Positions 13,701-23,596 of a stretch of DNA of 64,000 nt are shown piece by piece. The stretch is from NCBI GenBank assembly GCA_040954595.2, contig CM082576.2:12400001-12464000 (forward strand), given 5' to 3'. The first letter of the stretch is position 1. The number at the start of each line of letters is the position of its first letter. The position numbers were made by a program, and so were the translations under genes. Source of the stretch: Balanoglossus misakiensis. Taxonomy: Eukaryota > Hemichordata. Below the pieces are notes generated by a model, which saw only the letters and a program-made list of their open reading frames with translations, was not told where the DNA came from and did not search any database.

Positions 13701-14546
13701 TTCATAATTTATTGATACCTTCGGTTTGATGACTAACGAAATAAAAAAAGAAAAGGTGGCAAATACCAAAGTGACAGATGGTATGAATACGAAAAGGAAA
13801 TTATATCTGACACTAATTTGTAAGCCAATATGACATACGTCACTGAAAAAAAAATTACAAGAAAAAAATGTCCATACTACTGTATATGAAATACATTCTA
13901 TTAGAAACTCTTTACCTCATGTCAATGTAAAATATAGACCCTGAGTAGGTTGTTTCAGCATTATGTTTGATAGCTCTGTCGAGCAGGGGTGTATGTGTAA
14001 CTGTCATGACTGTCGCATCCAGTAGCAACATCAAACTACCTCCATGATCAAACCTTGCTTCGCAGAGCTATATCATGTGGGAGTCTTTATAATATCTAAA
14101 GCGTGTGCATGTGGTGTACAAACAAGGGGATATCCTTGCATTGTTGTGAGCACAGACTCTGGAATCCACTGACTGTGGATTCCAGAGCCTGTGGTTGTAA
14201 GCGCATGAAACTATCCCGGAAGTTTCATTTCATTAGCTTTTAACAACTTAATCATGTTAGCAGAATTGAAAAGGCCGGGCTTATTCATTTTTAGACCAAT
14301 GGGTCTCATTTAATACAGAATGCGGAGTACGCTGCACTGGACTTTTGTCAAGGTTGTTTGTCGAAGTTGTTTTGCCCGAAACTCCATCATCCAGTGGCAG
14401 TGGTGTGTATCATGGTCATGTTTACATCATGTGATACCAGCCGACAGCGACTACAAAATAGATTTGTTCCGTCTTCAGAATATTCAATAAAGCAATACCA
14501 GTTTCCACAACTATACATTACCTTGCTGTTGAACTCTGCTAGCCAT
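1712..14546 (-). CDS. TECPR2: TECPR2, tectonin beta-propeller repeat-containing protein 2, 15 coding exons
   Basis: Coding exons (high to low): 14546-14522, 10179-9944, 9531-9403, 9128-8997, 8812-8646, 8223-7769, 7489-6899, 6468-5070, 4704-4572, 4222-4021, 3707-3615, 3457-3230, 2863-2573, 2238-2089, 1860-1712; all GT-AG, phases agree, total 4380 nt, 1459 aa (human about 1411). Residues 9 to about 380 form the WD40 propeller (DDLVAAGTSNG, NGMKLYSGDEKG, LYASRQGLRLWKA). Residues about 382-800 are acidic, Ser/Ala-rich and probably disordered, with a Lys-rich patch near 565-575. Tectonin repeats fill the rest (VWALDSRKAVYVRKG, VWALCPNGDIACRYG, GDYWKKIPG). The protein ends DWEFL, a LIR motif (W1456, L1459). 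The family acts in autophagy, binding LC3/GABARAP and supporting ER exit sites. The first exon is only 25 coding bases; its start was chosen because it lies just inside the shared promoter and joins exon 2 in phase. Exon 11 (93 nt) is the least certain, though it aligns with the human protein between the LIG and WAL blocks. Confidence 0.95.
4795..5000 (+). repeat. Dispersed SINE-like repeat, copy 1 (TECPR2 intron)
   Basis: About 200 bases that recur in opposite orientation at 10970-11160. Shared landmarks include CACTGACTCAACAAA, GGTGACTCA, TATAGGGCT, AGAAATCCTC and a GGGCACACTG-type end. The segment just upstream (about 4770-4792) contains GTGCCTTGCCCAAGGACT. Neither copy has a long reading frame. 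Class is inferred: a short non-autonomous element. Confidence 0.6.
6299..6350 (-). repeat. 27-bp tandem duplication within TECPR2 coding exon 8
   Basis: Two adjacent copies of a 27-base unit (6299-6325 and 6326-6350, the second slightly shorter and with one change) encode a nine-residue repeat, DEDATPTKV then DEDATPTN. The unit length is a multiple of three, so the frame is kept. A few hundred bases further into the exon (about 6030-6190) lies an Ala/Asp/Val-rich stretch made of GCA/GCT codons. Both lie in the disordered linker between the propeller and the tectonin repeats, where such expansions are tolerated. Confidence 0.85.
10970..11160 (-). repeat. Dispersed SINE-like repeat, copy 2 (TECPR2 intron 1)
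   Basis: This is the reverse complement of the element at 4795-5000, by eye about 75-80% alike over 120-190 bases, with small indels. It lies in the long first intron of TECPR2. The two copies are inverted with respect to each other in the same pre-mRNA and could pair as RNA. Confidence 0.6.
13643..13669. repeat. Poly-C run (27 bases)
   Basis: A homopolymer of 27 C in TECPR2 intron 1. Shorter runs occur at 9754-9767 (14 C) and 22140-22156 (17 C). The exact length may be an assembly artefact, as homopolymers are error-prone. Confidence 0.9.
14151..14193. repeat. Small inverted repeat, 19-base arms
   Basis: Arms 14151-14169 and 14175-14193 are reverse complements at 18 of 19 positions with a 5-base spacer. 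It lies in TECPR2 intron 1 about 350 bases from the shared TECPR2/DHRS7 promoter. I could not identify a clear target-site duplication. Confidence 0.75.
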
Positions 14547-14743
14547 GGTTCATTTCCTTAAAAAATATCCCGGAAAGCGCAAAAACAGAATTTCTTCATT
14601 TTCCGTGTACACAGTTACGCGGCACAGCCAGTCTGCCATTTCTATGACGTCACACGGGAAAGGTTCAACCTGACCTGGTACAAAGGTCACACATTACGCA
14701 TCAGCACGAAGCAGGTCATCGATCATCAGGGCAGCATCAGCAG
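14547..14743. promoter_or_regulatory. Compact bidirectional promoter between TECPR2 (minus) and DHRS7 copy A (plus)
   Basis: Only about 200 bases separate the TECPR2 start codon (14546, minus) from the splice donor of a 5' noncoding DHRS7 exon (CAG|GTAAGG, donor at 14744). In the middle is a perfect palindromic CRE, TGACGTCA, at 14645-14652. An everted pair TGACCT (14671-14676) and AGGTCA (14684-14689) with a 7-base spacer follows on the DHRS7 side. I see no TATA box. Transcription start sites are inferred from the gene layout. Confidence 0.7.
14690..14743 (+). other. DHRS7: DHRS7 copy A 5' noncoding exon
   Basis: The exon end is inferred from a strong donor (GCAG|GTAAGG at 14743/14744) that pairs with the acceptor TTTTTACCTAG ending at 15539, which lies 15 bases before the start codon at 15555. 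The 5' limit is unknown. Confidence 0.5.
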
Positions 14744-15554
14744 GTAAGGCTAAGAATGACTTGCAGTCATGATCACGCGGCTAATAATAGGAATTGCCCA
14801 TTTTAAGCAACTTGATTTGAACATGCGGTACCTTTGCCAATATCATCAATACTTTTTGTTCACATGTCATTCAAAACGCCAAACTTTTCTGCAGTTTGAG
14901 TTATTCTTAACTGTTTTGCAGTTGCGTTTACATTGAGAAATATCCAGTTAAACTTTAATTAATGGGGAAGTTAGGGGTAGACCGTGTGATATAGGGGGGG
15001 GGGCTTCTGGAAAATTCAGATTGCGGGCAACTTTTCTGCTTAAACTTTTTTTTTCAAACCCTAAGTTTTAGCTGATTTTCATACCAACTTTTTTTCTGGA
15101 AGATTAAGACAAAAGGGTGGATCTTTATTTTTTATGAAGCCACAAGCATCTCTTCAAATCTTTTTTTTTTTTTCAAACACTAACAAATTTAAATTAATGC
15201 GCTTGTGGCATTGGGTTTACTTATAAATTGCAAACTTTCTAACAAAGAAAAAAACAAAAGAACATCACATGTTAATGACCAGATGATTGGTTATGGAAAC
15301 AAAAGAGGCATGGTTTGAACAATGGGCACAAGGCAAAGCGTCATATAATCAGAGTAATTATCAGACATGTCTAGACTGCGCAATTTCATCAATCGGGGAC
15401 TTTTGCTGTTGTTTATTATGATAATGGAACAGTTAGGCAATACGCTGATGGATGAGTTGTACAGTAATACATTAATTAAATAATTAATAATAATTGAATG
15501 AATAATTAAATGTTCTATTCTTTCCCCCTTTTTACCTAGAGCTAAGAGGTTATC

Positions 15555-18515
15555 ATGGTTTACATGACATTACTTGGGTGGTTTGTTGCCGTAGTCTGTG
15601 TTCTTGTACTAGTTGCCATCCTCATATCAGATACTGATCTGACGACGAAATTTTATGAACGCTTTGGAGTTCAGAATGGAGGTAAGAATTTTTGTTTAAT
15701 AAATTATTTTTGCACTTCATGTGGAGTCGTTTTTGTCCCAAACAGCTAATACATCGATGTGATATAGAGTAATGGATACTGTAAAATGCTGCATTAATGA
15801 AACACAATGAAAATACTCAATTTTAACAGAAAACCTCAGAAATAAAGTGGTATGGATAACTGGAGCATCTAGTGGCATTGGGGAAGAATTAGCCTATCAG
15901 TTGTGTGCTATAGGCTCTAAACTCATCCTGTCAGCAAGACGGAAAAGTGAACTGGAACGAGTGAAGTCGGTATGTCTGGAAAGAGGCGTGGTCAAAGAGG
16001 ATGATATCATGGTATTGCCGCTTGATTTGTGTGTCTTTGATAGTCACACAACAGCTGCTCAGAGAGTGTTGGAAAAATTTGGCCAGGTGAGAACAGGGAA
16101 TGAGAAGACTTTGATTCCAAAGTGGGAATCATTGGTGAACGGAACAGCAATGAATTGCCATTCAGATAAAATCGTGACAAGGTAGAAGTGAGAAGAAATA
16201 CCTATCAGGACAGTTGTTTAAACATCCAAAGATTTCCGAGCTAAAATTTATATCAGTCCCAGCGCAATGTACTAAATGCCCAATGGATGTTTGTGTTTGA
16301 AAATGCAGGAAACGCTAGGAATTTATATCTTGATCATAGTAATTAAACTTGGCTACTCATGATACCAATCTGAACAAACTCCCATCATATATGGTAGTCT
16401 TATATCAGTCATGATTGACTGAGAAACATTGGTAATATGGTTGATGACAATTCTCATCTTCTGTCTCTTTATTTGTTATTTCAGATTGACATTCTGGTGA
16501 ACAACGCTGGTCGCTCTCAGCGTGCCTATGCACTGGACACATCACTGGATGTGGACAGGGAATGTCTGCGATTGAATGTGATTGGTACGGTGTCCTTAAC
16601 CAAGGCAGTGCTCCCTCACATGGTGGAGAGAAAATCTGGCCACATTGTGGTCGTCAGCAGTATTGCTGGCAAACTGGCAGCTCCATTGCAAAGTGCATAT
16701 AGCGCAGCGAAAGGTGCATTGCAGGTATAAGCCATGTTCCTTGAATTTCTTCACTTCGTTAAATTGGTTTTACAGACAAATTAGAAATGCAATATATGAA
16801 TAATTTGAAATAATAATGAATTTGATTTTTATTTATTTTGAATGTCATTGTGTCATATTCAAAGTCACGAAAGATTTCATGGACTACAGTGATTCTGTGC
16901 CATAACAAACGAAACCACATATTCTGATGAAGCTGAATAGACTGTATATAAACAAATGTGCAGATATAGTGAAAATGATCATAGTCTGATCTTTGACTTC
17001 AGGTGAATTTTCAAGTCGAATGTAGAGAATTTGATACTCAAAATGTTTGAAGGCTTGAGCGTGTGAAGGAAATTGACTACACATTTCTTCCTTAACTCCT
17101 AACTCCTTCAAAATGTCTTTCTATTTCCTGCAGATGTATTTTGATGTCCTTAGGAGTGAAGTTTATGATGAGAATGTTACTATAACAACAGTATACCCAG
17201 GTCCTGTGGTGTCCAAAATTGTTGAAAATGCCTTAACAGGAAACATTGAGAAGGTATCTGAATTCCTGGTCTTTTATAACTCTACTTTTATACTATCATA
17301 ACATTTTTTTCATGTGTGTTTGTGAAGTCTCCTATCCACAAAGTTTAGTTTAATGTTGCACTTTGGAAACAGTAGGTAACAGACGGGTCTGTAACTATAA
17401 TAATTTGCTCAAATATCATAGAATTTGGCACCTAGCATTTCTAGGGGAAAATCTAGATATGATTTTGGTGGGGGTGGTTTGCATAACTCAGAACAATTTA
17501 CATGATTATTTCTTGATGTAGATAATATAGACAATGCTTCTCTTAATTAAATTAATGTCACTGGAATTTCTGTGCATGCAATTTTTACAGGCACAACAAT
17601 GGTACAGTTGTACATACATGTATACTGTTTTTTTTCATTTCATGCTTTCAGAGTACCAAAGATGTAGGCATTGATGCTGCAATGCAGTATAGCAACAGAA
17701 TGTCAACAGCTAGATGTGCCCAGATCATCGTCAACTCCATGGCAAATAAGTTGGAGGAAGTTTGGTGCTCCAACAATCCTGCCCTAGTGTCTGCGTATAT
17801 TGGACAATACATGCCCACACTGGCAAAGTAAGTGCCGCATATTTTCTGCACGGAGTTTTGTTTCAAATGCGAGTCCGACATTAGGCGAGTTAAACTTCTC
17901 TTCATTGTACTTGAACTCAATTTCAACCCAATTCTGATAGACTGACAAATCTATAACTTTCCCAGATTAATACTTAGAAAAATAATGTTCATAATTCATA
18001 TCCTGTTCTTCTCAAGAAATAATAAGCTCATAAATCTTGTCAATATTATACTTTTTCTATGTACGACTATTATCTTCATGGAATATGTTGTTCCAAAGAT
18101 TACAGCGACAAGTTTTTACAACAGTAGTGGTTTCCTTCTATGTATTTCCCATGTTTTTTTTTTACTTCTTCCCTGAGTGTTCATTCATGTCAACTCTGTT
18201 TCAGGTTTTTGCTGAAGTTCTATGCAAGAAAGCGTATTAAGGCTTTGAAGAGAGATACGGTAATTACATTTTTATTGGAGATGTTACATTTAATTTTCTA
18301 GCCTTAATTAACGTGCAGGCAAACTTTTTATATGCAGTGCCTGGTTTCATTTTTGTCCCATTGCCACTCACAAATCAGTCATAAAAACACAATTTGGAAA
18401 GTGTCTTGATTTTGGAATCATGGGTATAGAAATGTCCAGGGCAACAAGTTAAGACAAACATACTTAAGTCATTTTTTGTTCTCTTGACTTTCAGTCTACG
18501 AAGAAAACCAATTAA
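15555..18515 (+). CDS. DHRS7: DHRS7 copy A, membrane-anchored short-chain dehydrogenase/reductase
   Basis: Exons 15555-15681 (acceptor at 15540), 15830-16086, 16485-16724, 17134-17253, 17652-17827, 18205-18259, 18495-18515; 996 nt including stop, 331 aa (human about 339). Residues about 3-25 are a hydrophobic N-terminal membrane anchor. The SDR fold shows TGASSGIG (53-60, NADP binding), NNAG (134-137), catalytic N159, S187, Y200 and K204 (YSAAK), and YPGPV. Human DHRS7 is an ER membrane NADPH-dependent reductase acting on steroids and retinoids; the substrate here is not shown. It is intact and runs divergently from TECPR2 and convergently towards copy B. Exon 3 differs from copy B at only about 3 of 257 bases, while exons 5-8 are far more diverged, so it looks partly overwritten by gene conversion. 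Confidence 0.95.
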
Positions 18516-18776
18516 GGATGTACCTAGCTGCACCATGACATGCTTTGCTGTCAACCAAATTGGACTATTGAATTGCTCTACTCTTTGGACTTTCCGACGA
18601 CTCCATCAACATTTTAATACAAACTTTGACAATTAACAAAAGAGAATCGAAATTAAAAGAATGAAATATTTCATCCATCCACAGTTTGCCATTTTTCAAT
18701 GCTAAATGTGTATATGCATATAAAAAGACATTGATTTTTTATACTGAGGTCACTTTCCTCTTATTCTTAATGAATG

Positions 18777-18782
18777 AATAAA
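18777..18782 (+). terminator. Poly(A) signal AATAAA for DHRS7 copy A
   Basis: AATAAA about 260 bases after the copy A stop codon, in AT-rich sequence. Further ATTAAA-like hexamers follow to about 18980. Copy B's own signals start about 330 bases further on the other strand, so the two 3' ends are close but need not overlap. Confidence 0.55.
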
Positions 18783-19116
18783 TGAAATATAAAATCAAAG
18801 TACCCGGTATATCTCTGAATTTCACTAAGTTTGAAATTTTATGTATGATACCATGATAACAGAAAACACTTTAGTTGAACCATATTACTAAATTTTTGCT
18901 AAATTTGTGACATCCTCTGTGTATTCATTTGCCAATTGATGTCATTAACAGTATTACTGACACTTTTATATGAATTAAAGAAATTGAACACAGATTGAGA
19001 ACGTCTGTCCATTTCTGACCAATTTGTAAATTTCAAGTGCCAGTTTCTGAACCGAGAATTCTATCAAAGTGGTATAAACAGCGCTCTCAGTGTTCAAAAT
19101 AACAATCTTGCTTTTC

Positions 19117-19130
19117 TTTATTTCTTTATT
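19117..19130 (-). terminator. Poly(A) signals for DHRS7 copy B
   Basis: Two minus-strand AATAAA hexamers (TTTATT at 19117-19122 and 19125-19130) lie about 115-125 bases after the copy B stop. The matching region of copy C (about 23485) has lost them and must use another signal, for example ATTAAA near 23326. Confidence 0.55.
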
Positions 19131-19243
19131 TTCCAAATTAAAAAATCCACTACTTTTACAAAAGGCGATAGTACTGTATATGCAATAGCTGTTTCCATTA
19201 AATTTCTGCGAATGTTGAGCCAGACTGTTACCATGGTAACAGA

Positions 19244-21916
19244 TTAATTAGTTTTCTTCTGTGGCTGTAAAAGACAGAAGTAGCAGAAGTTGAAAATGTA
19301 TCCAATAAATTATTAACAATTTCTGACATGTTTGAAAAACTCCATGCAACTGACAGAGCACAAGAGTCAATATAACACTAATTCTATATGTGCTACTGTC
19401 ACCAAGCCTGTCTTCAGTCATTTGTAATATCATTGAATATCAATCAATATCACAGAAAATACAAATAATTACCCGGTATTTCCGAACAACCTTGATGCGC
19501 TGTCTTCCATAGAATTTTGCAAAGAACCTAAAGAATAGATAATAAGTCATGGACGGTAGTTAATCAGACTGAGAGGAAATGTGAACGTTGTCAATAGTTA
19601 CAAAACTGTTAAAATTGGTAATGGCTAAAAGCTGACCATTTAGAAACAAGTTGTACAAAGTGACTGTGGTATTACAGATACATTATAAGGTGCAAGTTCA
19701 CTGCAACACATTTGCAAATAATAAAATATCAGTTTCACTTATGTTAGGTGGACTTACTTGCAAATTGTGGGCATGTACTGCCCGCAGTAAGCGAAAAGTA
19801 AGTAAGGATTCCTCGAACACCAGACTTCCTCTAACTTATTGGCTATGGAGTTAACAATTATCTGACCACATCGCCCAGTCGTCATTCTGTTCCCATAATG
19901 CACCTCTGGGTCATCCTGTAAAATGTCGTCGTCTGTCTGAAATAGAACAGATAACATTTTGCATATTACAAATTGAACAAACTTTACTAAGGTTAACCCC
20001 TGGGAACCTGTATACCAAATTTCAAAGTAATTGGACCAGTGATTTCACAGAAGAAGACATTAGTGTTGACAGACGAAAATTGCCCTATCTGTACAGCTCG
20101 TTGTCGCTGACAGCTAGAACCCATGCAACTACCGGTACATAGTGCGCTCGGCTAATGTAGTTTCATTTCAAATGGACAGATTAATTGCTTGACATGCAGA
20201 GAGATGTTGAGACAGACAGGGAAAAAGATGTTGATATTTACCCTCTCGATGGTAGTTGTCATTGAATTGTCTCGTACTTTAGACTCTACAGGACCAGGAC
20301 AAATTGTTGTCATGGTGATTTTCTCGTCATATAGTTCTGTTCTTAGAGCATCAAAATAGCCCTTGGTAGATAGATACACAAGATAAAAGACAATGTCAAA
20401 TATTTAAAATATACAAGCGTGATAGTAAGCTTTGCATAATTTCTTTCCATTGTTATGCTGGTTAAAATTATAAAAATCTGACAAGACAACTGCGAACAAA
20501 AATTAAAGTTTCTATATCTCTGATCATTGCGCAATATGGCAGGGTAAATCTGGAACCTGCAGTTATTTCAGAGAAAGATTGAGGAAAAAAATCGACACAC
20601 ACCTGCAATGCAAACTTAGACGCAGAATAAGAAGCCTGTAGTGGAGCACCCAGTTTGCCAGCAATACTGCTGACGACCACAATGTGGCCAGATTTTCTCT
20701 CCACCATGTGAGGGAGCACTGCCTTGGTTAAGGACACTGTACCAATCACATTCAATCTCAGGCATTCCCTGTCCACATCCAGTGATGTGTCCAGTGCATA
20801 GGCACGCTGAGAGCGTCCGGCATTGTTCACCAGAATGTCAATCTGAAATAACAAATGAGGTGATAGAGACAATGAGAATTGTCATCAGAAACAAGGGCCA
20901 TTGTCATTCAACAACACAAAAAAGTTCTCAGTCAATCATGAGTCAATCATGACTGATACATTCTTCGTTAAGCTATTCAAGCAAGATAGTCTAAGAGTTA
21001 TGATCGATATGATAGGATTTTGTACAGACTGCATGGTATCATGAGTGGCGCAGTTTATTTGCTATGATCAGGATAAAAATTACTTGGTGTTTCCTGTATT
21101 TTCAAATACACTTAACATCACACATGTGATCAAGATTATCATTGTAATTCAAAAATCCATTGGGCATTTAGTACATGTGTTGGGACTGGTATAGGTAGAT
21201 GCCTTTTAGTTTAAACATAAATTTAGACTTGAAATCTTTGGATGCTCAAATAACTCTCCTGATGGCTTGTTCTTCTCTCTTCTACCCTCCACCAGGATTT
21301 AATCAGAATGGCAATTCATTGAAGTTCTGTTCACCTGTGCACGATTCCCACTTTGGAATCACAGACTCCTTCAATGTTCTCACCTGGCCAAATTTTTCCA
21401 ACACTCTCTGAGCAGCTGTTGTGTGACTATCAAAGACACACAAATCAAGCGGCAATACCATGATATCATCCTCTTTGACCACGCCTCTTTCCAGACATAC
21501 CGACTTCACTCGTTCCAGTTCACTTTTCCGTCTTGCTGACAGGATGAGTTTAGAGCCTATAGCACACAACTGATAGGCCAATTCTTCCCCAATGCCGCTA
21601 GATGCTCCAGTTATCCATATCACTTTATTTCTGAGGTTTTCTGTTAAAATTGAGTATTTTTTATTGTGTTTCATTAATGCAGCATTATACGGAATCCATG
21701 ACTCTATATCACATCGATGTATTAGCTGTTTAAGACAAAAACGACTCCACATGAAGTGCAAAAATAAATTATTAAACAAAAATTCTTACCTCCATTCTGA
21801 ACTCCAAAGCGTTCATAAAATCTCGTCGTCAGATCAGTATCTGATATGAGGATGGCAACTACTACAAGGATGAGGACTATGGCAACAAACCAACCAAGTA
21901 TGGCCATGCAAACCAT
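19244..21916 (-). CDS. DHRS7: DHRS7 copy B, short-chain dehydrogenase/reductase
   Basis: Exons 21916-21790 (acceptor end 21921), 21640-21384, 20842-20603, 20361-20242, 19936-19758, 19527-19473, 19264-19244; 999 nt including stop, 332 aa. Exon structure and phases match copy A. Visible features are the N-terminal membrane anchor (GWFVAIVLILVVVAILI), TGASSGIG at 53-60, NNAG at 134-137, S187, and YSASK with Y200 and K204, then CPGPV. All catalytic residues are present and there are no frameshifts, so it is probably active. The last exon (PQKKTN, stop) is only 21 bases and was found from the acceptor TTTTACAG. It shares its tandem unit with copy C, to which it is closest overall. Confidence 0.94.
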
Positions 21917-22046
21917 GATTCCTGCAAAATTATATCATATTTCCTGATAGGAACAGATTTGGCTACAATTGCATTTATTTACATATAGTCATGTCAACTT
22001 CTGCCAAAATATTACAAGTATCTTTTCTGTTTGACCATACTGAGAT

Positions 22047-22089
22047 TTGTTAGGGACCCAAGCGCCCTCAGGCGCTTGGTCCCTAACAA
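22047..22089. repeat. 43-base hairpin insertion in the 5' intron of copy B
   Basis: Arms of 20 and 19 bases (22047-22066, 22071-22089) pair with one bulged base and a 4-base loop. The equivalent position in copy C (about 26400-26410, TGAGATTTGTT) lacks it, so it arose after the B/C duplication or was lost from C. A 17-base poly-C run follows at 22140. Confidence 0.8.
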
Positions 22090-22561
22090 GATCAAATTGT
22101 TTTGTCACACTTCTGCAGCTCTGCTGAAATGTTTGATTGCCCCCCCCCCCCCCCCCGACCTGGTTATCAAATATTAACTGAGATGAAGATAATATTATGG
22201 ACATTAGCCATTAGCCAGGCAGGTGGACTTTGGTCTGTGCGACGGGCATGGTGGTAGCAGAATTAATATCAAGACAATTACACTGAGAATATAGGTAGTA
22301 TCTGTTTTGTAAACTTGTATGAATTGTCACTTGAACATGTTGAATTGTCCTGAAATTGTATCATTAATTACTTCGTCACCTTTACTTTTATACCACTCTT
22401 CAAATCGTAGCATGTGACGCACGTATAAATTTTAACAGCAACAACATAGACCCTGGGTCTATGGTACATACAGTGCTAAAGTTTCAGTAATTTCCCGGGA
22501 GTATAGTTGAAGCACGGGGTGAAATGCTTGGAAGTGCGCCCAATACTGTTAACATACTCAC

Positions 22562-22650
22562 TTCTTTGTAAAAATCGTAGTTCCTCAAATAGGAGCTTCC
22601 CAGCTTTTAGTTCTAAAATGCCGGTCCGTCGAAGTCAACTTGAATGTACT
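22562..22650 (-). other. DHRS7: DHRS7 copy B 5' noncoding exon
   Basis: A strong donor (AAAGAA|GTGAGTATG on the minus strand, exon end 22562) is conserved in copy C (exon end 27346), with about 90 conserved bases upstream. It pairs with the acceptor ending just above 21921. The 5' limit is a guess, set by the AGGTCA cluster that follows. Confidence 0.5.
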
Positions 22651-22654
22651 CCAA

Positions 22655-22678
22655 AGGTCACAAGTTCAGGTCAGGTCA
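22655..22678. promoter_or_regulatory. AGGTCA half-site cluster upstream of DHRS7 copy B
   Basis: Three AGGTCA hexamers on the plus strand, at 22655-22660, 22668-22673 and 22673-22678. The first two are a direct repeat with a 7-base spacer; the last two overlap by one base. AGGTCA is the core half-site of many nuclear receptors. The position, immediately upstream of the inferred 5' exon, suggests a promoter role. Confidence 0.5.
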
Positions 22679-23596
22679 CTGATAAGGGAGCGTTCGTTCA
22701 ATGAGTGGGTGGGTGGGCCAGAAAATGCTGAGCAGATTAATTTTGGGCGAAATAATGTTTAGCTTTTTGAGAAGTATTTATGTTTAATATATAGATTGTG
22801 ATTAAAAATTTATGATTATGATTTTTTGTGGGGGTGGGGGGTTCCCTTCTTTTCTGAACATTTTGGCCATTCTGCCATTGAGGGATTGGACAAGTATTAA
22901 TGGGCAAATTTCCCGGGCTCTATGTATACAGTAATTTGGGTATTACTGCATGAGGAGGGTATTGACTGCAACAATCAGCCTGTGTAGAAGTACGCAAAGA
23001 ATTTCTGTCCATTTCTGACCAGTGTGTAAATTTTCAGTCCCAGTTTTTGTAGTGAAGGCTAAACCAAGAATTCTGTCAAGTGGTATAAACAGCGCTCTCA
23101 GTGTCCAAAGTGTAGTAATCTTCTTCTTTTTTTTGGAGGGGGGGGGGAATGAGGGTCACTTGTTCTCAAGAAACGAATGTTTTTAAAACTACCATTTTAA
23201 TTGTATATCTGTCTGACAACATCTTGAACAGATTCAAAATGGCAAGAATTGACGAATCCATCTGCTACAGATACCAGTCCCACAAGGTTACGAATACCGG
23301 TTGTCATTTTCAGCCTATTTGCATATTTAATTAAATGAATTGAACCGACAATAGTGTATTTCTCCAAAGTGTCCTGGAAATTGGTAACAGATTGTTGTAA
23401 CCATCTCAAAAGGGCCTACATCATTCGAGTCCTCCAAAGAACATAGACACCATTTACGTACTGTTTAATCAATCTTGCTTTTCAAAATTAAAAAAAAAAA
23501 CATTTCTTTTACAAAAGGTGACAGTACTGTATATGCAATGGCTGTTTCCATTATATTTCAGCTAATGTTGAGCCAGACTGTAACCATGGTAACAGA

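Larger units (their letters stand above)
10182..14519. other. TECPR2: TECPR2 intron 1, no gene seen
   Basis: A 4.3 kb intron separating the 25-base first coding exon from the rest of TECPR2. It holds the SINE-like repeat at 10970-11160, a hairpin with 11-base arms at 10770-10804, a 27-base poly-C run (13643-13669) and a 19-base-arm hairpin at 14151-14193. I checked both strands and found no reading frame with recognisable protein similarity. Confidence 0.7.
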
